A DNA stretch of 7,447 bases from Candidatus Aenigmatarchaeota archaeon (lineage in GTDB: Archaea > Aenigmatarchaeota > Aenigmatarchaeia > PWEA01 > JACQIF01). This document shows, in pieces, positions 1-5,337 of this stretch. Positions within the stretch are counted from its first letter, which is position 1; every line of letters starts with the position of its first letter. Under the pieces are notes generated by a model. The model was not told the origin of the DNA. It searched no databases and worked only from the letters and a program-made list of their open reading frames with translations. The stretch covers positions 1-7,447 of the forward strand of contig JACQIF010000015.1 in NCBI GenBank assembly GCA_016198635.1, written 5' to 3'. The translations under genes and the position numbers were made by a program.

Positions 1-233
1 AGGACCCCGAGACGGGCAAGGAACTGCACCTTACGGCATCTGACTTGGACGTTGCGCTGCGGCAGCGTCTCGCAGACCTGAAGAAGTACGGTTCGTATCG
101 CGGCTGGCGCCACAGACTCGGGCAGCCTGTGCGAGGTCAAAGCACGCGCTCGTCTTTCCGCAAGAGCGGCAGCGTAGGCGTCGTCCGTGCGAAGGCAAAG
201 CCCGGAGCCGCGGCAAAGGAAGAGAAGAAGTGA
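1..233 (+). CDS. rps13: 30S ribosomal protein S13 (3' part, runs off left edge)
   Basis: Partial gene: an open frame enters from the left edge (first full codon at position 3) and stops at TGA 231-233, giving the last 76 residues of archaeal/eukaryotic-type S13 (uS13). S13 sits in the head of the small subunit and contacts the P-site tRNA and the large subunit. The diagnostic segment YRGWRHRLGQPVRGQSTRS matches the conserved S13 signature GxRHxxGxPVRGQxT, and a basic tail rich in Lys and Ala follows. It is the first visible gene of the S13-S4-S11-RpoD cluster; 60 bases separate it from S4, more than elsewhere in the cluster. The identification is secure; the N-terminal half lies outside the window. 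Confidence 0.95.
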   Translation, partial: DPETGKELHLTASDLDVALRQRLADLKKYGSYRGWRHRLGQPVRGQSTRSSFRKSGSVGVVRAKAKPGAAAKEEKK

Positions 234-304
234 TGATACATGGGAGACAATAAAATTGCGATTTTAAGCCTCCCTTCAGGGAGTTGATGATTCATGGGAG
301 ACCC
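231..304 (+). promoter_or_regulatory. rps13-rps4 leader with two hairpins, a mini-ORF and a repeated start region
   Basis: The gap between S13 and S4 is unusually structured. TGATGATACATGGGAGAC (231-248) recurs as TGATGATTCATGGGAGAC (285-302) with one mismatch, 54 nt apart; the second copy contains the S4 start codon. The first copy opens a 15-codon reading frame (ATG 240, stop 285-287) that begins Met-Gly-Asp like S4 itself. Two perfect hairpins lie between the copies: TAAAAT/ATTTTA with loop TGCG (251-266) and CTCCCT/AGGGAG (270-283). The 3' arm of the second holds GGGAG, the likely ribosome binding site for S4 10 nt before its ATG. CTCCC at 270-274 could pair with any of three GGGAG copies (242, 279, 296). 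The pairing is seen; a regulatory role is inferred. Confidence 0.45.
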
Positions 305-773
305 GAAACAGCAGCGATCGCGCATTGAAAGCCCGTTGAAAGCGTGGGACAAACGGCGCATCGAGTCAGAGAAAGCGCTGCTCAAGGAGTTCGGCCTGAG
401 GCGCACGCGGGAGTTGAGGCGCGCCGAGTCGATACTCCGCGCGTTCAGGCGACAGGCGCGTGAAACAGGCGCCACAAAAAATGAGAAGGGCCAGAAAGAG
501 CTTATCGCGCGTGTGTCAAGGATCAGCCTTGTCGGCGACAAATCGAACATCGATGACGTCCTTGGCCTCAACGTCAACGACGTCCTTTCCAGACGACTCC
601 AAACGATCCTTTTCAAGAAAGGGATGGCCAATACGCTCGCACAGTCGCGCCAGATGATAACCCACGGCCACGTCGTCCTCGGAACCAAGCGCATCGTCTG
701 GCCTTCTTTCATAGTCCCAAAGGAGCTCGAGGACCGGATAAAGATCGTCGGCGTGGACGTGAAGAGGCGATGA
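294..773 (+). CDS. rps4: 30S ribosomal protein S4
   Basis: A 159-residue uS4, a primary 16S rRNA binder of the small-subunit body. The N-terminus (Met-Gly-Asp-Pro, then a basic helical region) and the [18 protein letters not shown] stretch at residues 39-56 are typical of archaeal S4. The S4 RNA-binding domain spans roughly residues 98-145 and includes [15 protein letters not shown] and the QMITHGHV motif. Archaeal S4 is usually around 170-190 residues; this copy lacks the usual long C-terminal extension and ends soon after the S4 domain. The start at 294 is supported by GGGAG 10 nt upstream and by family alignment at MGDP. The stop lies one base before the S11 start, so the two are surely co-transcribed. 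Confidence 0.95.
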   Translation: MGDPKQQRSRIESPLKAWDKRRIESEKALLKEFGLRRTRELRRAESILRAFRRQARETGATKNEKGQKELIARVSRISLVGDKSNIDDVLGLNVNDVLSRRLQTILFKKGMANTLAQSRQMITHGHVVLGTKRIVWPSFIVPKELEDRIKIVGVDVKRR

Positions 774-774
774 T

Positions 775-1161
775 ATGACTGACAAAATAGGCGTCGCGCA
801 CATATTCTCGTCGGCGAACAACACCATAATCCATATCACGGATATAACAGGTGCGGAAACGATAGCCAGATGCACAGGCGGAATGGTCACAAAGAACGAC
901 AGGGACAAGGGCAACGCTTTCCAGGCAATGCTCGCCGCGAAGCGCGCGGTCGAGGAAGCCAAGTCAAAAGGTATCACAAAGCTCAACATCAGGATCCGCG
1001 CTCCGGGAGGACACCTTTCCAAAAATCCTGGGAAGGGAGCGCAGCCGGCTATACGCGCGATAGCGCGCGCGGGCATCCGCATAGGCGACATCGAAGACGT
1101 CACCCCAGTTCCGCACGACACAACACGGAAGAAGGGAGGCCGCCGGGGCAGAAGACTCTAA
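775..1161 (+). CDS. rps11: 30S ribosomal protein S11
   Basis: A 128-residue uS11 of the small-subunit platform, which contacts the mRNA exit region. Family landmarks are the N-terminal [19 protein letters not shown], the [12 protein letters not shown] stretch near residue 35, the [22 protein letters not shown] core and the basic C-terminus [12 protein letters not shown], all strongly conserved in archaeal S11. Length is normal for the family. The ATG follows the S4 stop by one base, so it is probably translated by coupling. RpoD follows 19 bases downstream. Identification is secure. Confidence 0.97.
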   Translation: MTDKIGVAHIFSSANNTIIHITDITGAETIARCTGGMVTKNDRDKGNAFQAMLAAKRAVEEAKSKGITKLNIRIRAPGGHLSKNPGKGAQPAIRAIARAGIRIGDIEDVTPVPHDTTRKKGGRRGRRL

Positions 1162-1180
1162 TCAGGAGGTTCGGTAAGTT

Positions 1181-1810
1181 ATGAAAATCAAGGTAGGCAA
1201 GAAGGCGAATGAAAAGATGAATTTCACAATCGAAGGCATAGACCCGCCATTCGCCAACGCGTTAAGGCGCGCGATGATGGGAGAAGTTTCAACGCTTGCC
1301 ATCGATGAAACGGACGTGCGTGAAAACTCTTCGGCTATATACAACGAAGTCTTGGCCCACCGGCTGGCGCTTGTTCCTTTGCAGTTCGATCCTAAAAAAA
1401 TGAACCTGCGCGAAGAGTGCGTTTGCGAGGGCAAGGGCTGCGTGCAGTGCGAGGTAGTGTTCGTGCTAAAAAAGGAAGGTCCTGGAACAGTGTACGCAAA
1501 GGACCTTAAGAGCAACAACGATGACGTGCGCGTCATGTATGACAAGATGCCGCTCGTGCTGCTCATGGAAGGGCAGAAAGTTGAATTGGAAGCTGTTGCA
1601 CGCCTAGGGCGCGGCGTCGATCACGCCAAATGGCAGGCCGCGATAGCGTCATACGAGTACGATCCCAAAACAGCCGGCTCCTCCATGACATTCGAATTCC
1701 GCGTGGAGAGCGTCTGCGGCCTGACACCCGAGCAGATAGTGACGCTGGCACTGGACGTGCTGGAGTCCAAGGCAAAGACGTTCGAGGAGAAGGTTTCCGA
1801 ATACGCATAA
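1181..1810 (+). CDS. rpoD: DNA-directed RNA polymerase subunit D
   Basis: A 209-residue archaeal RNA polymerase subunit D, the counterpart of bacterial alpha and eukaryotic Rpb3; with subunit L it forms the platform on which the polymerase assembles. The dimerisation motif NALRRAMMGEVSTLAIDE (about residues 26-43) followed by AHRLALVPL is diagnostic. Residues 80-90 hold four cysteines (C80, C82, C87, C90), in the position where many archaeal D subunits have a short Cys-rich loop. Length is about 50 residues below D subunits that carry the ferredoxin-like Fe-S domain, so that domain is absent. A strong Shine-Dalgarno sequence, GGAGGT (1165-1170), lies 10 nt before ATG 1181. The tRNA-Leu promoter begins right after the stop codon. 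Confidence 0.97.
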   Translation: MKIKVGKKANEKMNFTIEGIDPPFANALRRAMMGEVSTLAIDETDVRENSSAIYNEVLAHRLALVPLQFDPKKMNLREECVCEGKGCVQCEVVFVLKKEGPGTVYAKDLKSNNDDVRVMYDKMPLVLLMEGQKVELEAVARLGRGVDHAKWQAAIASYEYDPKTAGSSMTFEFRVESVCGLTPEQIVTLALDVLESKAKTFEEKVSEYA

Positions 1811-1811
1811 G

Positions 1812-1821
1812 TATAAAATAA
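1812..1821 (+). promoter_or_regulatory. TATA box of tRNA-Leu
   Basis: TATAAAATAA starts one base after the rpoD stop codon and its centre is about 28 bp upstream of the tRNA-Leu 5' end (1844), the standard archaeal TATA distance. The tRNA, and perhaps the L18e-L13-S9 genes after it, can therefore be transcribed independently of the upstream S13-RpoD genes. GGCCCC (1825-1830) in the short leader is the exact complement of GGGGCC (1867-1872) inside the tRNA. Confidence 0.75.
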
Positions 1822-1874
1822 CACGGCCCCGCAGATTACGGAAGCGGGAGTGCCCTAGCGGTCAATGGGGCCAG

Positions 1875-1917
1875 ATGTACAGAGACGCACACGCGTGTGT
1901 CTGTCTAAGCAGGCAAA
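1875..1917 (+). other. tRNA-Leu intron 1 (position 30/31)
   Basis: A 43-nt noncanonical intron inside the anticodon stem. It is inferred because CCAG (1871-1874) needs one more G to pair with CCTGG (2000-2004), and G1918 directly before CTTAGG supplies it. The splice sites AG^A and AA^G fit a relaxed bulge-helix-bulge: GGCC (1869-1872) against GGCA (1912-1915), three of four pairs. The interior folds as a long hairpin whose core is AGACGCAC (1883-1890)/GTGTGTCT (1895-1902), with one G-U pair. In the alternative CAG reading this intron would run to 1939, with GGCC pairing to GGTC (1934-1937) and TGT (1876-1878) to ACA (1931-1933). Confidence 0.65.
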
Positions 1918-1924
1918 GCTTAGG

Positions 1925-1998
1925 AGCATAACAGGTCATGCTCAGGTGCGGAAAAGCACAGAACACTTCCGGAGCAGCGCTTCGGGAGACGCTAGGAT
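1925..1998 (+). other. tRNA-Leu intron 2 (position 37/38)
   Basis: Intron at the canonical anticodon-loop site, 74 nt in the UAG reading. CTTA (1919-1922) pairs with TAGG (1993-1996) with one G-U, flanked by bulges GG^A and AT^A, which is the bulge-helix-bulge layout recognised by the archaeal splicing endonuclease. The next helix is weak (GC/GC). In the CAG reading the intron starts at 1947 (52 nt), with a GCG/CGC helix but one C-A mismatch in the central four pairs. The interior holds hairpins GAGCAT/ATGCTC (1924-1943), GTGC/GCAC (1946-1959) and AGCG/CGCT (1976-1993), the last enclosing TTCGGGAG. Confidence 0.65.
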
Positions 1999-2030
1999 AC
2001 CTGGTGGCTTAGTGCCTTCGTCGGTTCAAA

Positions 2031-2073
2031 CCTTTTCGCGCCAAAGGCGGTAAGTAAACGCGAAAAGTGAAGC
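2031..2073 (+). other. tRNA-Leu intron 3 (T-loop, position 59/60)
   Basis: A 43-nt intron with a textbook bulge-helix-bulge. The exon T-stem GTCGG/CCGAC is followed by TTCA (2025-2028) pairing exactly with TGAA (2068-2071), bulges AA^C (2029-2031) and GC^T (2072-2074), then a perfect 9-bp intron helix CTTTTCGCG (2032-2040)/CGCGAAAAG (2059-2067). Cleavage after the second base of each bulge leaves the T-loop TTCAAAT, a regular seven-base loop. This is the strongest intron call in the window. Confidence 0.93.
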
Positions 2074-2130
2074 TCCGACCTCCCGCACCACTGTAAAGAT
2101 AATCAGCAAGAAATAAACGAGGCGAATGAA

Positions 2131-2484
2131 ATGGTAAAAAGAACAGGGCCAACAAATCCGCTGGTAACAGCGCTTGTGCGCACGTTGCGCAAGCAGAAGA
2201 AACCGTTGTGGAAGGATATAGCCGAAAGGCTCGAGCGCCCTTCGCGGCAGACGGCAGAAGTGAACCTGTCATCCATCTCACGCAACATCAAAGACGGCGA
2301 GATCGCGCTTGTTCCCGGAAAGGTCCTCGGGGACGGAATGCTCCGTGCACGTGTGGATGTCGCTGCTCTTACATTCTCGATGGGCGCGGTCCAAAAAATA
2401 AGCGCTGCAGGCGGGCGGCCGTTAAGCATAAAAGAGTTGGTTGACGAGAACCCTGAAGGGAAGAACGTCAGGATAATAGCGTGA
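2131..2484 (+). CDS. rpl18e: 50S ribosomal protein L18e
   Basis: A 117-residue eL18, a large-subunit protein found in archaea and eukaryotes but not bacteria. Landmarks are KRTGPTNPLVTALVRTLRKQ at the N-terminus, VNLSSISRNIKDGEIALVPGKVLGDG in the middle and the C-terminal SAAGGRPLSIKELVDENPEGKNVRII. Length is normal for archaea. GAGG (2119-2122) stands 8 nt before the ATG; an ATG at 2126 is in another frame and stops at once. It heads the L18e-L13-S9 cluster. Since there is no oligo-T stretch between it and the tRNA-Leu 40 bp upstream, it may be read through from the tRNA promoter. Confidence 0.97.
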   Translation: MVKRTGPTNPLVTALVRTLRKQKKPLWKDIAERLERPSRQTAEVNLSSISRNIKDGEIALVPGKVLGDGMLRARVDVAALTFSMGAVQKISAAGGRPLSIKELVDENPEGKNVRIIA

Positions 2485-2489
2485 TCTCT

Positions 2490-2906
2490 ATGGCAGAAGC
2501 AGGGGAGAAACGGGTTGTTGTCGACGCGGCGGAACAGGTAATGGGCCGCGTCTGCTCCAATGTAGCCAAACGTCTCCTCAATGGTCAGAATATAGTCATA
2601 ATCAATGCAGAACGCGCTGTCGTAACAGGCAGACCGGAGATGGTCTTATCCCTGTACAGGGAGAAGCGCGAGCGCGGTGATCCCCACCACGGGCCTTTCT
2701 ACCCAACGCTTCCCGAAGCCATAATCAAGCGCGGTGTGCGCGGCATGCTGCCTTACAAACAGGCCCGTGGACGAGATGCGCTGCGGCGACTGCGCGTCTA
2801 TGCGGGAAACCCAATCAATGCCAGCGGCCAACAGCTTGCGAAGAAGCCGCTGACCCACAAATATGTAACGCTCGCGGAAGTATCCAAGAGTATACGCGGT
2901 GGTTGA
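2490..2906 (+). CDS. rpl13: 50S ribosomal protein L13
   Basis: A 138-residue uL13 of the large subunit. Family motifs are VVVDAAEQVMGRVCSNVAKRL, IVIINAERAVVTGRP, the HHGPFYPTLPEAIIKRGVRGMLPYK core and RLRVYAG. I take ATG 2490 as start because it leaves the expected short N-terminus before the first conserved strand. A GTG at 2481 in the same frame would add three residues and overlap the L18e stop by four bases, and cannot be excluded; neither has a clear Shine-Dalgarno sequence, so translation is probably coupled to L18e. Its stop codon abuts the S9 start. Confidence 0.96.
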   Translation: MAEAGEKRVVVDAAEQVMGRVCSNVAKRLLNGQNIVIINAERAVVTGRPEMVLSLYREKRERGDPHHGPFYPTLPEAIIKRGVRGMLPYKQARGRDALRRLRVYAGNPINASGQQLAKKPLTHKYVTLAEVSKSIRGG

Positions 2907-3314
2907 ATGGACGTACGCACAATCGGCAGGAGAAAGGAAGCTGTTGCCATAGCCTTGGCTCGGGAAGGCAAGGGTACTGTTAAGATAAACAATGTGCCTG
3001 TCGAACACATGCAACCAGAGATGCGCAGACTTATGGTCATGGAACCGCTGGTACTAGCGGATGATATAGCGAAGGTTGTTGACATAGAAGTTGACGTCCG
3101 AGGCGGCGGCCCTGTCGGACAGGCCGAAGCGGCACGCCAGGCGATAGCACATGCGCTTTTATCCTTTGCAGGCAAAGGTTCCCGTGCGCTGCGCAAGACG
3201 TTCGACGAATACGACCGCGCACTGCTGGTAAGCGACCCACGAAGGAACGAGCCTCACAAGCCTTCGCGTTCGTCAGCCGGACCGCGACGCCACAAGCAGA
3301 GGAGCAAGAGGTAA
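2907..3314 (+). CDS. rps9: 30S ribosomal protein S9
   Basis: A 135-residue uS9 of the small-subunit head. The N-terminal TIGRRKEAVAIALAREGKGTVKINN, the GGGPVGQAEAARQAIAHAL segment and the basic tail ending in SKR are conserved; the tail of S9 reaches the P-site tRNA, and the terminal Lys-Arg is retained here. Start ATG 2907 directly follows the L13 stop, so the two genes are translationally coupled. Eight bases later an unrelated small gene begins, where many archaea go directly to RpoN. Identification is secure. Confidence 0.97.
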   Translation: MDVRTIGRRKEAVAIALAREGKGTVKINNVPVEHMQPEMRRLMVMEPLVLADDIAKVVDIEVDVRGGGPVGQAEAARQAIAHALLSFAGKGSRALRKTFDEYDRALLVSDPRRNEPHKPSRSSAGPRRHKQRSKR

Positions 3315-3321
3315 TGAAATT

Positions 3322-3567
3322 ATGGAATACAAAGACGGTACTATGACACTAACGCCAATGGAACTCTTGCACGAATTTGCAGATGGTAGCGGGGAGTTTA
3401 TCTTATATCGCAAATTATGGAATCATATGAAAGAAAAAAGGGTTTCATGCATAAAAATTGACGCGCGGCAAGTCAATGTTGACTCCGCATTATACGATTT
3501 GACGCGTAGACATGCAGGTGAAATTGCAATACGTGGAGCGAACCCCGTAGAGGTGTTGGAACTATGA
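3322..3567 (+). CDS. Unrecognised 81-residue protein between S9 and RpoN
   Basis: I do not recognise this protein. The frame is likely real: GAGGT (3308-3312) lies 9 nt before ATG 3322, and its stop overlaps the RpoN start region. The product is acidic to neutral, with no signal peptide, no membrane helix and one cysteine. The C-terminal half alternates beta-like and helical segments (VSCIKIDARQVNVDSALYDL, then GEIAIRGANPVEVLEL). Base composition is clearly more AT-rich than the neighbouring ribosomal genes (ATG-AAA-GAA-AAA-AGG-type codons), suggesting later arrival in the operon. RpoK does not match. Position suggests co-expression with ribosome and polymerase genes; no function is proposed. 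Confidence 0.7.
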   Translation: MEYKDGTMTLTPMELLHEFADGSGEFILYRKLWNHMKEKRVSCIKIDARQVNVDSALYDLTRRHAGEIAIRGANPVEVLEL

Positions 3568-3758
3568 TGATACCAATTCGTTGTTTTTCGTGCGGTAAGC
3601 CCGTCGCACAGTTCTGGGACGATTATAAGGCAGGCCTGAAGAAGGGCAAGAAGCCCAAGGATCTTCTGGACTCGTTCGGCCTGGAGCGCTTCTGCTGCCG
3701 TCAGACCGTAATGACGAACGCAGATCTGATAGAGCACGTGGCGAAGTTCAAGGTTTAG
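3567..3758 (+). CDS. rpoN: DNA-directed RNA polymerase subunit N
   Basis: A 63-residue archaeal RpoN, homologue of eukaryotic Rpb10, a small zinc-binding subunit on the D-L platform of RNA polymerase. The N-terminal IPIRCFSCGKP gives the CxxC pair, and the adjacent cysteines in ERFCCRQ supply the other zinc ligands, the classic CX2C...CC pattern. The C-terminal helix NADLIEHVAKF fits. Two ATGs are in tandem (3564 and 3567); I choose the second because the family begins Met-Ile-Pro. Either choice overlaps the stop of the preceding gene, indicating coupled translation. RpoK, enolase and S2, which often follow in archaea, are absent here; a new promoter starts 13 bp later. Confidence 0.96.
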   Translation: MIPIRCFSCGKPVAQFWDDYKAGLKKGKKPKDLLDSFGLERFCCRQTVMTNADLIEHVAKFKV

Positions 3759-3771
3759 GCACGAGAGCATC

Positions 3772-3779
3772 TTTATATT
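3772..3779 (+). promoter_or_regulatory. TATA box of the 466-residue membrane protein gene
   Basis: TTTATATT is centred about 27 bp upstream of ATG 3803. At the usual archaeal distance transcription would begin at or beside the ATG, so the mRNA is probably leaderless. No Shine-Dalgarno sequence is seen. This separates the gene from the ribosomal operon. Confidence 0.65.
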
Positions 3780-3802
3780 CTGAACGGCTCGTTTGTGTAG
3801 TT

Positions 3803-5203
3803 ATGCGTAAAATAGTTTTCATGCTGCTCGTACTGCTGTTCGCGGCGCACCCGGTAAGCGCTGGCACCGGTCTCACCATAAGCTCTGACCAGTCCTGCGC
3901 AGTCACGCCGGGCAAATATTCGATAAGCGTCACGAACGAGCAGGCTGCCATAGACACGATCCGCATCACTGCACTGGGCGCTGAGCGCAGCTGGGTCATC
4001 TTCGACAACACCGCAATCACGCTTGGTGCCAAACAGAGCGGCACTTTTACGCTCACAGCCATTGCGCCCACGGACGCACCGGCCGCTTTCTACCAGATAC
4101 CGATAACTGTTTTTTCCGACACCAACAAGGACCTCAAGGAGCAGACAAATGTCTGCCTCATCGTTAAGCGCGTTGACAAGGTAGCAGTAAAGGAGATAGC
4201 GTTCACGGACAACAACGTCGGCCCGTCCGAGACGCTCGCTTTCACAGCCACTCTCGAGAACGTGGGAACAGAACCTTTCCGCAACGTCGATGTTGCCATC
4301 GATGTGACAGGTCCGCAGACGCTCGCTTTCGCCGGCGAAAGGGTGACGCTTGTGAGAGGGGCGCAGGCTGTTCTGAAACGCGAGCTTCAGATAGACAACA
4401 AGATAAGCCCTGGGGTTTACAACGTCCGCGTAACGCTCACAAAAGACGATGTGTTGCTTGACACTCTTGACAAAAGCTTCACAGTCGAAGGGCTGCAAAT
4501 CGTCGACAAGAACACGGATGAACATAAAGGCGTCTTTGTCTTCTCCAGTCAAACGACCCTGTACAACAGGGGCAACGTCGAGGCCATAGAAACTGTCACA
4601 GCGTCTGTTGCACGCCCGTTCAATGCTTTTGTATCGGCACCTGATGCCATCGTAGCAAAGGATGAGAAGGGAGTCGTGTACGCATGGCCCGTGGCGCTGC
4701 GTCCTGGAGAAACAAAAACCGTATCGTACAACGTGCACTACTGGCCTTTCTACGTAATACTGACTGTAGTCATTTACGCCGCTTATCAGTTCTACCTTAC
4801 GACGAGGCGCCCGACTATACGCAAGATGGTATTGAGTTCCAAGAAGCACAAGGACGACATTCAGGAGTTCGCAGTAGCGATTGAGGTAAAAAACACCACC
4901 CCCTCCATACTGAAGAATGTCACGCTGCGCGACTTCGCGCCTGCGGTCGCGCGCGTGCACAAGGACTTTAAAGTGCAGCCTGAAAAAGCGAAGTTCGTCG
5001 ATGTCGGAACGGAGCTGCTCTGGAAGTTCAAGGAGATGAAGCCTTCCGAGACGCGGATCGTCCACTATCACATCTCGACTGTTGTGGGCAGCGTCGACCG
5101 GTTCCTGTTGCCGTCGGCAATAGTGGAAGGCGAGCGCGCCGGGCGGCCGTACCGCGTGCACTCCAACGAGTTAACGGTAGGTAGCAAGAGAAACATGGGC
5201 TGA
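3803..5203 (+). CDS. Secreted/membrane protein with Ig-like beta domains on both sides of one membrane helix
   Basis: A 466-residue protein. Residues 1-20 form a signal peptide (Arg-Lys, hydrophobic core, VSA/G cleavage). Residues 21-310 are beta-rich and look like two or three Ig-like modules of the CARDB/NEW3 type: the second (about 125-230) contains LAFTATLENVGTEPFRNVDVAI and PGVYNVRVTL, and the third (240-310) ends in LRPGETKTVSYNV. Two cysteines (C32, C118) could form a disulfide across the first module. Residues 313-332 (YWPFYVILTVVIYAAYQFYL) are a membrane helix followed by basic residues (TTRRPTIRKMVLSSKKHK). Another beta module follows (355-458, with VAIEVKNTTPSILKNVTLRDFAP and MKPSETRIVHYHI). 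The family is not certain; a role in cell-envelope assembly or surface adhesion is inferred. It has its own promoter and sits between rpoN and tRNA-Tyr. Confidence 0.85.
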   Translation: MRKIVFMLLVLLFAAHPVSAGTGLTISSDQSCAVTPGKYSISVTNEQAAIDTIRITALGAERSWVIFDNTAITLGAKQSGTFTLTAIAPTDAPAAFYQIPITVFSDTNKDLKEQTNVCLIVKRVDKVAVKEIAFTDNNVGPSETLAFTATLENVGTEPFRNVDVAIDVTGPQTLAFAGERVTLVRGAQAVLKRELQIDNKISPGVYNVRVTLTKDDVLLDTLDKSFTVEGLQIVDKNTDEHKGVFVFSSQTTLYNRGNVEAIETVTASVARPFNAFVSAPDAIVAKDEKGVVYAWPVALRPGETKTVSYNVHYWPFYVILTVVIYAAYQFYLTTRRPTIRKMVLSSKKHKDDIQEFAVAIEVKNTTPSILKNVTLRDFAPAVARVHKDFKVQPEKAKFVDVGTELLWKFKEMKPSETRIVHYHISTVVGSVDRFLLPSAIVEGERAGRPYRVHSNELTVGSKRNMG

Positions 5204-5210
5204 GACAACG

Positions 5211-5218
5211 TATATTAA
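5211..5218 (+). promoter_or_regulatory. TATA box of tRNA-Tyr
   Basis: TATATTAA is centred about 28 bp upstream of the tRNA-Tyr 5' end (5243), the standard archaeal distance. A perfect 5-bp inverted repeat CTCTG-A-CAGAG (5223-5233) lies between the box and the tRNA and would be at or just upstream of the transcript start. Confidence 0.75.
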
Positions 5219-5262
5219 GCTTCTCTGACAGAGTTCTCTAGTCCCGGGGTAGCTCAGCGGTA

Positions 5263-5317
5263 GAGCTTTCGGGAGCAGCTCAAACAAAAGCTCTATCAAA
5301 AGATGAAAGCTCCGCCA
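5263..5317 (+). other. tRNA-Tyr intron 1 (D-loop)
   Basis: GCGG of the D-loop (5257-5260, including G18-G19) pairs perfectly with CCGC (5312-5315), and a perfect 7-bp helix AGCTTTC (5264-5270)/GAAAGCT (5305-5311) follows, with bulges TA^G and CA^C: a clear bulge-helix-bulge. It predicts a 55-nt intron and an 11-nt D-loop AGCGGTACATA closed by GAGC at 5322-5325. TAGAGC occurs at both 5261-5266 and 5320-5325, so the 3' site could also be at 5321/5322 (59 nt), which would give the regular loop AGCGGTA. Either way the first GAGC (5263-5266) lies inside the intron or duplicates the real D-stem strand. Confidence 0.72.
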
Positions 5318-5337
5318 CATAGAGCAGCCGGCTGTAG

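Larger units (their letters stand above)
1844..2090 (+). tRNA. tRNA-Leu with three introns (anticodon UAG, or CAG by an alternative exon)
   Basis: A class II tRNA, found by assembling its arms. Acceptor stem GCGGGAG (1844-1850) pairs with CTCCCGC (2080-2086); discriminator A2087; CCA is encoded at 2088-2090. T8, G9, D-stem CCC/GGG with D-loop TAGCGGTCAAT, then G26. The anticodon stem is CCAG (1871-1874) plus one G from the central exon, against CCTGG (2000-2004). The long variable arm T-GGC-TTAGT-GCC-TTC (2005-2019) and discriminator A indicate leucine. T-stem GTCGG (2020-2024)/CCGAC (2075-2079). After removal of introns at 30/31, 37/38 and 59/60 the loops become CTTAGGA (anticodon UAG) and TTCAAAT, giving an entirely regular 84-nt tRNA plus CCA. 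Using the second central exon at 1940-1946 gives CTCAGGA (anticodon CAG). A tRNA-Leu just upstream of the L18e-L13-S9 genes is known from haloarchaea, which fits. Confidence 0.92.

Noticed and set aside
516..1121. Minus-strand open frame of 201 codons across S4 and S11
   Set aside because: It overlaps two certain ribosomal genes and shows no recognisable protein features.
1865..2053. Open frame of 62 codons inside the tRNA-Leu region
   Set aside because: The interval is fully accounted for by tRNA exons and introns; there is no ribosome binding site and no protein-like composition.
3322..3567. RpoK in the slot before RpoN
   Set aside because: The protein lacks the RpoK/Rpb6 motifs expected around its core helix and C-terminus; it remains unidentified.
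3773..5161. Long open frame on the minus strand (462 codons) opposite the membrane protein
   Set aside because: Its translation is Arg/Tyr/Cys-rich with no domain pattern, while the plus strand gives a clear signal peptide, beta modules and a membrane helix. It is an antisense shadow.
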